58,934 bases of DNA from an uncultured Clostridia bacterium (GTDB lineage Bacteria > Bacillota > Clostridia > Christensenellales > Aristaeellaceae). The notes below the pieces were generated by a model. That model worked only from the letters and a program-made list of their open reading frames with translations. It was not told the DNA's origin and searched no databases. This document shows positions 32,896 through 40,396 of the stretch, one piece after another. Every line of letters starts with the position of its first letter. The stretch's first letter is position 1. The translations under genes and the position numbers were made by a program. The stretch spans positions 1 through 58,934 of the forward strand of contig CAMOVR010000004.1 in NCBI GenBank assembly GCA_946627565.1. The letters run 5' to 3'.

Positions 32896-33204
32896 ATGCT
32901 CCAGACAGCCGCATTCACGGATTTGCGGAACTACATCAAGCGCCGGATCGCAAAGGCGCAGTACCGGGTGGGCTCCACCTGGTATAGTGCGCCGATTGTG
33001 GAAACGGTCATCACCAACACTGGCATTGTGCGCGTAAAAAGCCAGATCGCGCATAGCGCAGCCTGCACTATCTCTGAGGTTCGGCTGATCAACACCGAAA
33101 ACCAGGTGTGGGCTACGAAGGTGGTAAACGTTGTCCTGGAAACAGCGACCACCAATCTGCTCCAATGGTTCGACTTCAATATCACAGAAACGGAGGTGAG
33201 CTAA
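32896..33204 (+). CDS. Hypothetical tail-tip protein
   Basis: 102 residues after AGGAGGTGA. Beta-rich with two cysteines; the middle (SQIAHSAACTISEVRLINTE) and C-terminal LQWFDFNITETEVS suggest a small adaptor between baseplate and fibre. Not recognised. Confidence 0.65.
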   Translation: MLQTAAFTDLRNYIKRRIAKAQYRVGSTWYSAPIVETVITNTGIVRVKSQIAHSAACTISEVRLINTENQVWATKVVNVVLETATTNLLQWFDFNITETEVS

Positions 33205-33205
33205 A

Positions 33206-33757
33206 TTGTATCAGATTACCGTATGGGTTGACGAATCCGATCAATATGAAAATCGATTTACTGAAGTTGCCAACAGCGACGGCACGATTTCCCATACCAA
33301 AGTACGCGGCGAAGTGTACGTAGTTGGTACACCCCAGGACGCTGCACACTTCAATAACATGGAGGGCGGTATTCTGGATGCTCACGTTGCTGTCGGCCTG
33401 CTGGTCAATGCGCTGCGGCAGCTCGGCTGGCACGTAGAAGAAGTTACCGAGCCGCGTATCACCGCTCTGGAAGGCCGGGCCGTCGAGTTGGAACAGCACC
33501 AGGTGGCGATCACCGGTAGCGTGGCCCTGACCAATTCTCTGAAATTCCCCTTCAATAATTCGCAGAAATCCGTTGCTTTAAGCCATGCACTGGAAAACGC
33601 GAATTATGACGTGGTGATTCTGTCTGTCACCGCAACCGGGAATCCTGGCGAGATCGAGGTAACGGATCGCCAGACGAACGGTTTCAAGATGGCTTTTACG
33701 GGCAGCGCTTCCAGCGTGACCGTTACTTATGCTGTGATTGGAGGGTATAACCAATGA
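33206..33757 (+). CDS. Tail fibre-like protein with C-terminal beta domain
   Basis: 183 residues from TTG with GGAGGTGAG five nt upstream. The N-terminal half (AAHFNNMEGGILDAHVA) resembles the N-termini of phage fibre proteins. A short coiled region (PRITALEGRAVELEQHQV) precedes a beta domain (SLKFPFNNSQKSVAL ... NGFKMAFTGSA) seen on other Firmicutes fibres. Likely part of the fibre network that carries the DGR target. Confidence 0.7.
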   Translation: MYQITVWVDESDQYENRFTEVANSDGTISHTKVRGEVYVVGTPQDAAHFNNMEGGILDAHVAVGLLVNALRQLGWHVEEVTEPRITALEGRAVELEQHQVAITGSVALTNSLKFPFNNSQKSVALSHALENANYDVVILSVTATGNPGEIEVTDRQTNGFKMAFTGSASSVTVTYAVIGGYNQ

Positions 33758-34071
33758 TTATCGTAGATAAAAACCAGGGTCCCAAAATCCCCTATGAGGT
33801 ATCCGGCACCAAAATCTGCTTTGATGATGATCTGACCATCAATCTGGCCAAGCGCCAGCAGGATTGGGATGTGCATATCGACGTGTGTTCCAACCAGGAT
33901 GGAGAATTGGTGATCGGCACCGCTGCAGGCCGCGCGTATGTGGCCGAGATCGATATTCCCGCCCGGGAGTATGAGCAGCACGATGCTGGCGAAGGTGAAG
34001 AACCCGAACCGCCCACGCCCCTGCCTCTGGACATGGACAAAGTGACCCTGTCCCTGTGGGCGATTGAGTAA
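33754..34071 (+). CDS. Hypothetical tail-tip protein upstream of the DGR target
   Basis: 105 residues overlapping the previous stop. Contains KNQGPKIPYEVSGTKICFDD and an acidic proline-rich tail (GEGEEPEPPTPLPLD). It may anchor the variable protein on the fibre. Not recognised. Confidence 0.6.
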   Translation: MIIVDKNQGPKIPYEVSGTKICFDDDLTINLAKRQQDWDVHIDVCSNQDGELVIGTAAGRAYVAEIDIPAREYEQHDAGEGEEPEPPTPLPLDMDKVTLSLWAIE

Positions 34072-34086
34072 AGGAGGAAATGAATC

Positions 34087-35172
34087 ATGGCTGCCAATTT
34101 TGATCTTTCCAATCTGGCTCTGAAAGCCGTATGCCCCAATAACGAAATCCTGTATGATGATAAGGGACTGCCTTCCGTCATGGTGAAAATCCCCAAACTG
34201 ACCTATGCGCAACTGGGTCTCGGTTCTTCCCAGGCCACCCATCCCGCTTTCATCGTCAATGGTCAGGAAGTGGACGCCATCTATATTTCTAAGTATCAGA
34301 ACATCGTGCATAATGGCCGCGCCTATTCTCTCCCCGGGCAGGATCCCAAAACCAGCATCAATTTCGATACCGCGCTGAAAGCCTGCACTGACAAAGGCGC
34401 TGGCTGGCATCTCATGAGCCGTGCTGAATGGGCACTGCTGGCTCTGTGGTGCAAAAACAACGGTACCATGCCGAAGGGCAATAATAACTATGGCAAAGAT
34501 CACAGCGAAAGCAATTATATCGCCATTCCGACGCTGCGGGAAGCAGACGGCAAAATTAACCGCGTTGCCACCGGCACCGGTCCCCTGACCTGGAGCCATG
34601 ACGGTACTCCTTCCGGCATCTGGGATCTGAATGGTAACGTGTTTGAATGGGTCGGCGGCCTCCGTACCGTGTACGGCGAAATCCAGGTGCTGGCTAACAA
34701 CAACGCTGCTGACGGCGAGAATCCGCAGACTGCCGCCTCCACCCTTTGGAAAGCTATCAACGCCAGTACCGGCGAATTGGTAACGCCCCAGGGTGATGGT
34801 CGTACCGCTGGCACCGTGAAAGCTTCCTGGGGAAGCGGTAAATGGACGTACACCACCAACGCTCCTGCCGAGGATACGACCTATCATGGCTGTACGCTGG
34901 AAAGCGTCGAGTGCGATGGTACTATCGGTGATGCTGCAAAGTTTGTCCTCCAGGCGCTGGGCTTGTTCAAGTATGATGCGACTGCTGGCGCGTATGGCGG
35001 AGATTACATTTACATGGATGTCACCCAGGCCGAGCGCTCTTTCAACTGCGGTGGCAACTGTTACTACGGTGCCTCTGCTGGTGTTTTCTGCGCCGACGGC
35101 CACAGCTCCCGCTCCCGCGCCGACGGCGGCATCGGTTTCCGCTCCGCTTTTGTTCAACTGCCCTCTGCTTAA
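34087..35172 (+). CDS. DGR-diversified receptor-binding protein (FGE/C-type lectin fold)
   Basis: 361 residues. Matches the formylglycine-generating-enzyme-like fold, a known host of DGR variable regions: FIVNGQEVDAIYISKYQN, GWHLMSRAEWALLALW and GIWDLNGNVFEWVGGL. The last 45 residues are encoded by VR and end GIGFRSAFVQLPSA. Residues changed relative to TR are 326, 327, 330, 335, 337, 339, 340, 344, 346 and 348 (plus 325). In BPP-1 the equivalent Mtd binds the receptor through such sites. It is the last tail gene before avd. Confidence 0.93.
   Translation: MAANFDLSNLALKAVCPNNEILYDDKGLPSVMVKIPKLTYAQLGLGSSQATHPAFIVNGQEVDAIYISKYQNIVHNGRAYSLPGQDPKTSINFDTALKACTDKGAGWHLMSRAEWALLALWCKNNGTMPKGNNNYGKDHSESNYIAIPTLREADGKINRVATGTGPLTWSHDGTPSGIWDLNGNVFEWVGGLRTVYGEIQVLANNNAADGENPQTAASTLWKAINASTGELVTPQGDGRTAGTVKASWGSGKWTYTTNAPAEDTTYHGCTLESVECDGTIGDAAKFVLQALGLFKYDATAGAYGGDYIYMDVTQAERSFNCGGNCYYGASAGVFCADGHSSRSRADGGIGFRSAFVQLPSA
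35034..35150 (+). repeat. DGR variable repeat (VR)
   Basis: 117 bp aligned without gaps to TR (offset +652). It differs at 14 positions: 13 correspond to A in TR (four to T or C pairs in one codon included) and one is G in TR and T here (35061). All changes lie between 35061 and 35129, and the flanks are identical. The 3' end ATCGGTTTCCGCTCCGCTTT (35131-35150) is the likely initiation site of mutagenic homing. Confidence 0.95.
35131..35150 (+). promoter_or_regulatory. Candidate IMH element at the VR 3' end
   Basis: A 20-bp block identical in VR and TR and free of substituted adenines marks the 3' boundary of homology. By analogy with BPP-1, the initiation of mutagenic homing sequence fixes the cDNA entry point. 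After it the two copies diverge completely. Confidence 0.7.
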
Positions 35173-35183
35173 CTGTGTCCTGT

Positions 35184-35207
35184 GGGGCTCCGCGATAGCG
35201 GAGCCCC
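35184..35207. promoter_or_regulatory. DGR target hairpin with GATA tetraloop
   Basis: Perfect 10-bp arms GGGGCTCCGC / GCGGAGCCCC close a GATA loop (35194-35197), 33 nt after VR. GRNA tetraloop hairpins at this place are known to promote retrohoming in BPP-1. The following A/T run means that it may also act as a transcription terminator for the tail operon. Confidence 0.85.
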
Positions 35208-35257
35208 TAAAAAATTTTTTGCCAAAATTACCTATGCCGTAATAATATTACAAAATA

Positions 35258-35286
35258 CGGACATTTGCGGTTTTTTCGGTTATAAT
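35258..35286 (+). promoter_or_regulatory. Candidate promoter for avd-TR-RT
   Basis: A perfect TATAAT (35281-35286) is placed 17 nt after CGGACA (4 of 6 to the -35 consensus). It lies after the hairpin and 25 nt before the avd start, so the DGR machinery can be transcribed apart from the late tail operon. Confidence 0.55.
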
Positions 35287-35310
35287 CCTGCTCCGAAGGG
35301 GGTATATATC

Positions 35311-35667
35311 ATGGCCGACGCTACCAACGAGCTGAAACTGCTCGTAAAAATAACGGATATGATGCAGTACGCATACGGCGCGATTGCTCAATTCCCCAAG
35401 AGTGAAAAGTACGCCATGGGTACCGACATCAAGCGCGTCATGGACGAAATGCTGGAACTGACCATTGAAGCCAGCAAAAAGTATTATAAAAAAACCACGC
35501 TTCAGGATTTGGATGTTGCCATTGCCAAACTGCGTGAATATGTCCGGTTGGCGATGGAGCTGAAGTTTCTCCCATTCAAAAAATATGAAGTGTGGAGCGC
35601 CATGAATACGGAAATTGGAAAGATGCTCGGTGGATGGCTGAAAACCGTTAATCAGAAATCCACTTGA
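35311..35667 (+). CDS. avd: DGR accessory variability determinant (Avd)
   Basis: 118 residues from ATG 35311 after GAAGGGGG. All-helical, basic, with LLVKITDMMQYAYGAIAQFP, IKRVMDEMLELTIEASKKYY and KLREYVRLAMELKFL, matching the four-helix-bundle Avd / S23-intervening-sequence family. Avd forms a pentameric barrel that binds RT and the TR RNA and is required for mutagenic homing in BPP-1. It lies directly before TR, as in BPP-1. Confidence 0.9.
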   Translation: MADATNELKLLVKITDMMQYAYGAIAQFPKSEKYAMGTDIKRVMDEMLELTIEASKKYYKKTTLQDLDVAIAKLREYVRLAMELKFLPFKKYEVWSAMNTEIGKMLGGWLKTVNQKST

Positions 35668-35685
35668 CATAGGGGACGAATCGTT

Positions 35686-35802
35686 GCGCTCTTTCAACTG
35701 CGGTGGCAACTGGAACAACGGTGCCAATGCTGGTGTTTTCTACGCCAACGGCAACAACTCCCGCTCCAACGCCAACGGCAACATCGGTTTCCGCTCCGCT
35801 TT
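35686..35802 (+). repeat. DGR template repeat (TR)
   Basis: The invariant donor copy, between avd and RT. It has 24 adenines in 117 bp; most of those in the central part sit in AAC or AAT codons in the target frame, which is the typical arrangement allowing wide amino-acid change without stops. Thirteen of the 24 differ in VR, against one of 93 other positions. Confidence 0.95.
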
Positions 35803-35958
35803 ACCGCCAAGTCAGAAATCGTAAACCTACGGGTTTGCGGTCAGCACAGCGGTGATAAAGGGATTCGTTTCCTCGGTCTGTGATGGGCACAGGCAGAAAA
35901 ATCGTCGGCTGCGAAATCCGCTCACGCTGATAAGCGCAGCACTTAAGGGAGGATGTGT
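35803..35958 (+). ncRNA. TR-RT spacer, probable part of the DGR RNA
   Basis: About 156 nt without a convincing gene. It starts with a hairpin, GTAAACC / GGTTTGC arms around a TACG loop (35821-35838). In BPP-1 the spacer downstream of TR is part of the structured RNA that primes cDNA synthesis, and this stretch is in the same place. Boundaries are inferred. Confidence 0.6.
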
Positions 35959-37038
35959 ATGGAAAAACACCAACGAGTGTTCGAGAAATTTATCGATTTC
36001 GAGAACCAGTATAACGGGTACTTGCTTGCACGGCGAAATAAGCGCTTCAGGCCGGAGGTGCTTGCCTACACATCCAACCTTGAGGAAAATCTGCTCAATG
36101 AAATCAATCATCTGGTGTGGAAGGATTATCAGATTTCCGGCGTGCATGAGTTTTATGAGTATTTTCCCAAGAAAAGGCTGATTACAGCTTGGCCTTTCAA
36201 AAACCGGGTGGTAAACTGTGCGGCTTATCTGACGCTTTGGCCCATTTATTCCAAAAGCTTTTATGAGTACAGTTACGGTTCCATTCCCGATAAAGGCACC
36301 GTTGCCGCCTGCTACCAAATTCAGCAATGGATGCGGAAAGCGCGTGCAACCGGAAAGAATCTATGGGTTGGCAAAGCGGATGTGGCAAAATTCTTTTTCA
36401 GGATCCCGCATGAAGTTCAGCTGCGTGAATTGGGGAAACCGCTGGATGATCCCGACATGATGTGGTTCCTCAAAACATGTATCAAAGGGGACGGCAGACC
36501 TACGGGCCTGCCGCTTGAATTTTCCGATGTAGCCGACGCAGAGCGCATCTTTGGCATCGGCATGCCCGTGGGTTCCCTGATCTCCCAGATGACCGCCAAT
36601 GTTGTGATGAACCCTGTCGATCACTATATGAAAAGAGTGGTTCAAATCCCCATCCTTGCCAGATACATGGATGATATGTATTTACAAGGAGAAAGCAAAA
36701 TGCAGGTGTGGGACGCCCTTGGGTCCATGGACGATTATCTGCAGGAGCATATGGGCTTGCAGCTGAATAACAAAACAGCTGTCATGCCTTATGATTCTGG
36801 TGTTGAATTCGTGGGCCGCGTCATCACCCCGGACAGGATTGATTTAAGGAAATCTACCACCCTACAAATCAAAAAGCACCTGAATTATGTTCAGGAAGCC
36901 TACGGACGCGGCGAAGTGCCCCTGGAATATGCACTCTCTGTAATCACCAGCTATATGGGCCTCCTGAAGCACACGTCCAGCGAAGCCCTGAAAAAGCGGC
37001 TTCGGAAGGATTATGTTTTAATCCGTCATTCTGATTAA
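35959..37038 (+). CDS. DGR reverse transcriptase
   Basis: 359 residues from ATG 35959, six nt after AAGGGAGG; an ATG at 35953 overlaps the site. RT blocks in order: KRLITAWPFKNRVVNCAAY (72-90), D141 in KADVAKFFFRI, GMPVGSLISQ (201-210) with the DGR-type VGxxxSQ instead of QGxxxSP, YMDD at 236-239 and FVGRV (284-288). With Avd it makes cDNA of TR that is error-prone at adenines. No maturase or endonuclease domain is present. Confidence 0.95.
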   Translation: MEKHQRVFEKFIDFENQYNGYLLARRNKRFRPEVLAYTSNLEENLLNEINHLVWKDYQISGVHEFYEYFPKKRLITAWPFKNRVVNCAAYLTLWPIYSKSFYEYSYGSIPDKGTVAACYQIQQWMRKARATGKNLWVGKADVAKFFFRIPHEVQLRELGKPLDDPDMMWFLKTCIKGDGRPTGLPLEFSDVADAERIFGIGMPVGSLISQMTANVVMNPVDHYMKRVVQIPILARYMDDMYLQGESKMQVWDALGSMDDYLQEHMGLQLNNKTAVMPYDSGVEFVGRVITPDRIDLRKSTTLQIKKHLNYVQEAYGRGEVPLEYALSVITSYMGLLKHTSSEALKKRLRKDYVLIRHSD

Positions 37039-37056
37039 AGTATATTTTTCACTCGG

Positions 37057-37085
37057 CACCGTTGCAAAAAGCAGCGGTGTTTTTT
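37057..37085 (+). terminator. Terminator after the DGR RT
   Basis: Stem CACCGTTGC / GCAGCGGTG (one G-T pair) around AAAAA, followed by TTTTTT. It ends the avd-TR-RT unit 19 nt after the RT stop. Confidence 0.85.
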
Positions 37086-37109
37086 GATGCGGCAAAAGGA
37101 ATGATGCCT

Positions 37110-37211
37110 ATGGAAGAAAGCCTGGTCCTGATCATTACCCTGGCCATTCTGCTGTTTCTTTGCTCAGCCGGAATCATGGTTTGCATCTGGTGGACGCACA
37201 AATACAAGTGA
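37110..37211 (+). CDS. Very small single-span membrane protein
   Basis: 33 residues from ATG 37110 (other in-frame ATGs at 37101 and 37104), with AAAAGGA upstream. One hydrophobic segment (LVLIITLAILLFLCSAGIM) and a basic C-terminus (WWTHKYK). It is the first gene after the DGR terminator, in the lysis region. It may be holin-related, but nothing beyond topology supports this. Confidence 0.5.
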   Translation: MEESLVLIITLAILLFLCSAGIMVCIWWTHKYK

Positions 37212-37231
37212 TCGAAAGGGGGAATCCGCCT

Positions 37232-37600
37232 ATGAAAAAACTGCTTGCTCTTTTCCTGGCCGTCATTATGCTTTGCTCTGTTCATACCTCTACAGGCGCG
37301 GAAGAAGATATAAGCCAGTATGTCCATATTGCATACGCTGGGTACGACGGCGCAGAACTGTTTGGAGAGGTGGAAATCCCTGACGGGCAGTTCTTCATCC
37401 GGGCTACGTTTTTTCTTCCAGGCAATTTCTTCTTTGTTATCATCTTCCCCATCAGCCGGGAAGGGCTGTTTCAACTGGATATCAGCGTGGATTGTGAATT
37501 TATCGCCATTCAGGTGGTAGACAGTCCGATGGCGCTCCTGCCCATGCACGGCACCGTCTACGCATCCGCTCCCGTTTCGTTCATTGAGGGCTGCCCATGA
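37232..37600 (+). CDS. Secreted protein with signal peptide
   Basis: 122 residues from ATG 37232 after AAAGGGGG. MKKLLALFLAVIMLCSVHTS is a clear signal peptide, likely cut after TGA at about residue 23. The mature part is beta-rich and hydrophobic (FFIRATFFLPGNFFFVIIFP). It overlaps the endolysin start. It could be a lysis regulator, an envelope protein or a lysogenic conversion factor; not recognised. Confidence 0.7.
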   Translation: MKKLLALFLAVIMLCSVHTSTGAEEDISQYVHIAYAGYDGAELFGEVEIPDGQFFIRATFFLPGNFFFVIIFPISREGLFQLDISVDCEFIAIQVVDSPMALLPMHGTVYASAPVSFIEGCP

Positions 37601-38994
37601 ATGAGAAGTATATTTGGAATTACCTCTTCCGGAAGATCAAAAACCCATACGGCGTAGCGGGTCTCATGGGGAATCTGTATGCGGAATCCGGCCTGCGCCC
37701 CACCGATCTGGAAGGAAAGTACGAAAAGCGCCTGGGGCTTACCGATACGGAATATACCTCCGGCGTAGACAATGGCACCTATACGGCCTTTGTTCATGAT
37801 TCGGCAGGGTATGGCCTGGCCCAATGGACGTATTGGAGCCGGAAAGCGGCGCTGCTTAATTTTGCAGTCGAAAAGGGTGTCTCCATCGGTGATCTGGATA
37901 TGCAGCTGGAATTCCTGGCGATGGAGCTTCAGAAAGATTTCAAGACTGTCTGGAATACCCTGCTGTTTGCATCCAGCATCCGGGAAGCGTCGGACGCCGT
38001 CATGCTCAAATATGAAAAGCCCGCCAATCAGAGTGAAGAAAACCAGGAGCGCCGGGCCTTCTTCGGTCAAAAATACTTACGTTTTTTCGTGGAGGAGGGA
38101 TACGGAATGGATCCTCAAAAAGTAATCGGCATTGCTTCCGGTGAAGTTGGTTATTTGGAAAAGAACAACAACTCCCAATTGGATGATAAAACCGCCAACG
38201 CCGGAATCAATAATTACACCAAGTATGCCCGTGATCTGGACGCGCTGTCCTGGTTCAATGGCAAAAAGCAGGGTTTCGCATGGTGCGCCGTATTCGTCAC
38301 ATGGTGCTTTTACCAGGCATATGGCAATGCGGCCAGGGCCATGCTTTTCCAGCCGGAGAAAGATAACTGCGCTGCCGGATGCGGATCCGCAAGAGGGTAT
38401 TTCAATAAGCAGGGCAGGCTGTTCAATACTCCCGAACCGGGAGATCAAATTTTCTTCTGGTCTTCAGATATGTCTAAAATCAGTCATACAGGCCTGGTGA
38501 TCGATGTGGACAATTCCTGCGTCAACACCATTGAAGGAAACACCAGCGACGGCACGTCTATCATTGCCAATGGTGGCGCTGTGTGCCAGAAGAGATATGA
38601 TTTGAGCAATAAACGCATTGCGGGATACGGACGGCCAGATTGGGCCACCGCATCCGACAGCGGCGATCAAAAAGGCGGTGAATCATCCATGAGCGCTGAT
38701 TATTCGGCAAAAGTGTATGCGGCAAACGAGAAGCCGGTCAACCTTCGCGCCTCCGCATCCACGAACAGCAAAGTTCTGTGCAAGGTCCCCGTGGGCGAAT
38801 ATGTCAATGTTGTCGAGGAAACGAACGACACCTGGGCACGCTGCGCCTATGAAGGCTATACCGGGTACATGATGCGGCAATATCTGCTGGAAGAGGAACC
38901 AGCCGCAAACACCTCCAGCGGCACAGTCACAGTGTCACGCGCTGAATTGCAGGAAATCTATGACCGCATCGGCAGAATTCTGGGAAAGGAGTGA
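37597..38994 (+). CDS. Endolysin: lysozyme-like + CHAP + SH3b
   Basis: 465 residues. Domain 1 (1-165) resembles the phage tail lysozyme family, with Glu30 in GNLYAESG as likely catalytic acid. Domain 2 (about 175-350) is a CHAP amidase/endopeptidase with Cys230 (GFAWCAVFVTWC) and His297 (ISHTGLV). Domain 3 (about 370-435) is a bacterial SH3 wall-binding domain (VNLRASASTNSKVL). It degrades peptidoglycan at two bond types after holin opening. Confidence 0.9.
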   Translation: MNEKYIWNYLFRKIKNPYGVAGLMGNLYAESGLRPTDLEGKYEKRLGLTDTEYTSGVDNGTYTAFVHDSAGYGLAQWTYWSRKAALLNFAVEKGVSIGDLDMQLEFLAMELQKDFKTVWNTLLFASSIREASDAVMLKYEKPANQSEENQERRAFFGQKYLRFFVEEGYGMDPQKVIGIASGEVGYLEKNNNSQLDDKTANAGINNYTKYARDLDALSWFNGKKQGFAWCAVFVTWCFYQAYGNAARAMLFQPEKDNCAAGCGSARGYFNKQGRLFNTPEPGDQIFFWSSDMSKISHTGLVIDVDNSCVNTIEGNTSDGTSIIANGGAVCQKRYDLSNKRIAGYGRPDWATASDSGDQKGGESSMSADYSAKVYAANEKPVNLRASASTNSKVLCKVPVGEYVNVVEETNDTWARCAYEGYTGYMMRQYLLEEEPAANTSSGTVTVSRAELQEIYDRIGRILGKE

Positions 38995-38999
38995 TACCG

Positions 39000-39305
39000 A
39001 TGGAACAGTTCATTGATTTCATGCAGCACAATTGGGGCTGGATGCTTTCGTTTGGCACCTTCCTGGTCGGCGTGGTGGTATATGTGTACGTTCACATCCG
39101 GGCCTTGCAAAAGGGTGTACAAGCCCTTCTGCGGGCACAGATGATTCAGTACTACAACCATTACCGTGATAAAGGATATGCCCCAATCTATGCCCGCGAG
39201 AGTTTTGAAAACTGCTGGATCCAGTATGAAAAACTCGGCAAAAACGGCGTCATGCAGGATATCCGGGCAAAATTCCTCGCGCTGCCAACGCATGACGATG
39301 AATGA
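39000..39305 (+). CDS. Holin-like protein, one membrane span
   Basis: 101 residues from ATG 39000 after AAGGAG. One N-terminal hydrophobic segment (WMLSFGTFLVGVVVYVYVHI) and a long charged cytoplasmic part with IQYYNHYRDKGYAPIYARES. Similar small proteins accompany endolysins in Clostridia phages. It is one of three candidates for pore or lysis control. Confidence 0.7.
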   Translation: MEQFIDFMQHNWGWMLSFGTFLVGVVVYVYVHIRALQKGVQALLRAQMIQYYNHYRDKGYAPIYARESFENCWIQYEKLGKNGVMQDIRAKFLALPTHDDE

Positions 39306-39314
39306 GGTGATCCC

Positions 39315-39623
39315 ATGACAGCCAAGGCCCGAAGCCCCACCCAGGGAAAGAGTGCCGCATACGTTCAATTTTCTAAGCGGCTTGCCACCACGGTTACGGT
39401 GTTCTGGTGTATCTTCCGCGTCGCTTGTTTGGCGCTGTTGGCTTTTCGCCCATCGCTCATTGATGGCATGAAAAATGTTATCCAGGGGGTTGATGATGTG
39501 ATGATGGCCAATATAGCGTTCTATTGTGGGAACAGCGTAGCGGAAAAAGGCATCATAGGATACTTTGGAGCCAGGCGGCAGGCAGCGGAAGAATCTGCTG
39601 ACGATGAAACCATCAATGGATAG
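39315..39623 (+). CDS. Holin-like membrane protein
   Basis: 102 residues. A basic N-terminus precedes the hydrophobic segment VFWCIFRVACLALLAF, and a charged tail follows. Position between two holin-like genes is the main support. Family not recognised. Confidence 0.6.
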   Translation: MTAKARSPTQGKSAAYVQFSKRLATTVTVFWCIFRVACLALLAFRPSLIDGMKNVIQGVDDVMMANIAFYCGNSVAEKGIIGYFGARRQAAEESADDETING

Positions 39624-39634
39624 GAGGAATCCGT

Positions 39635-40015
39635 ATGGATATCAATACCCTGCTTTCGATTATCGCGATCATCCTGGCCTGCGGCCTGGGCGTCGGCCTG
39701 ATTTTCCTTTATAAAAAGAAAATCATCAAACCCGACACCATTTCCCAGGCTGCCACCCTGTTGGATGGCATTGACGTTGTCGGCTCCGGGTTTATTTCCC
39801 AGATTGCGGAATATGCCCGCATCGCCGTTCACGCCGTGGAACAGCTTGCTAAAACCGGCGTGATCGAAAAGAACAATGAAATCAAAAAGCTCACTGCCAT
39901 GAACTATGTCCAGCAGCTGGCGAAGGTCGACGAAGTATCCTTGTCTCCTGCTGATCTGGAAACCGCCGATCTGCTGGTTGAGGCGGCGGTGAACGAACTC
40001 CCCAGGAACCAGTAA
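39635..40015 (+). CDS. Holin, LLH family
   Basis: 126 residues. One strong N-terminal membrane span (LLSIIAIILACGLGVGLIFLY) followed by a helical domain with AVEQLAKTGVIEKNNEIKK and LLVEAAVNEL, matching the LLH holin family. It should form membrane lesions that release the endolysin. Confidence 0.85.
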   Translation: MDINTLLSIIAIILACGLGVGLIFLYKKKIIKPDTISQAATLLDGIDVVGSGFISQIAEYARIAVHAVEQLAKTGVIEKNNEIKKLTAMNYVQQLAKVDEVSLSPADLETADLLVEAAVNELPRNQ

Positions 40016-40041
40016 TGAAAAAAGTAATTACTTCCCTCTGC

Positions 40042-40069
40042 GGCCCTGCGCCGTGGAGGGCCTTTTTTT
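40042..40069 (+). terminator. Late operon terminator
   Basis: Arms GGCCCT / AGGGCC with a 9-nt loop, followed by TTTTTTT, 27 nt after the LLH holin stop. It ends the + strand late region. Confidence 0.85.
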
Positions 40070-40131
40070 GTGCCCAGATTTCAGGCTGGCTGAATCCACG
40101 GCAGGCGCGGCGCTGCCGGGCGAGGAAACGG

Positions 40132-40162
40132 TCACAAAAAAGAAAAGCCCCTCAGAGGGGCT
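40132..40162 (-). terminator. Terminator for the minus-strand gene block
   Basis: Stem AGCCCCTC / GAGGGGCT; read on the minus strand it is followed by TTTTCTTTTTT. It lies just past the last minus-strand gene (stop at 40184), facing the late-operon terminator. Confidence 0.8.
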
Positions 40163-40183
40163 AAAAAAGGCATTTACGGGAAT

Positions 40184-40396
40184 TTAATATTTCCCATCAT
40201 CGTCGATAAGCGTTACCGTCTTCCGAATCACCTCCAGCGCCTCTTTATAGGATCCGGTGGTGAATACCTGGTCGCGCAGGTTGTTGTAATCGGTGATCCG
40301 GTGCTGCTTCTGGAGGGCGTTCCGCACCAGGCCCAGGATGTAAAAAATATTTCCGCTTTGGCTGTGGCTCCGAAAATGAATCTCCGGCTTATTCAT
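40184..40396 (-). CDS. Small hypothetical protein
   Basis: 70 residues; AAAGGAGG precedes the ATG on the minus strand, and the start overlaps the upstream gene by 8 nt. Sequence QSGNIFYILGLVRNALQKQH then EALEVIRKTVTLID is helical. Not recognised. Confidence 0.6.
   Translation of the reverse strand: MNKPEIHFRSHSQSGNIFYILGLVRNALQKQHRITDYNNLRDQVFTTGSYKEALEVIRKTVTLIDDDGKY

Noticed and set aside
35664-35669. Perfect TTGACA directly before TR
   Set aside because: No -10-like sequence at 16-18 nt downstream; it overlaps the avd stop and is more likely chance.
35684-35824. TR read as part of a protein-coding frame
   Set aside because: TR is open in the target frame because it templates it, but there is no start codon with a ribosome site; its role as template explains the open frame.
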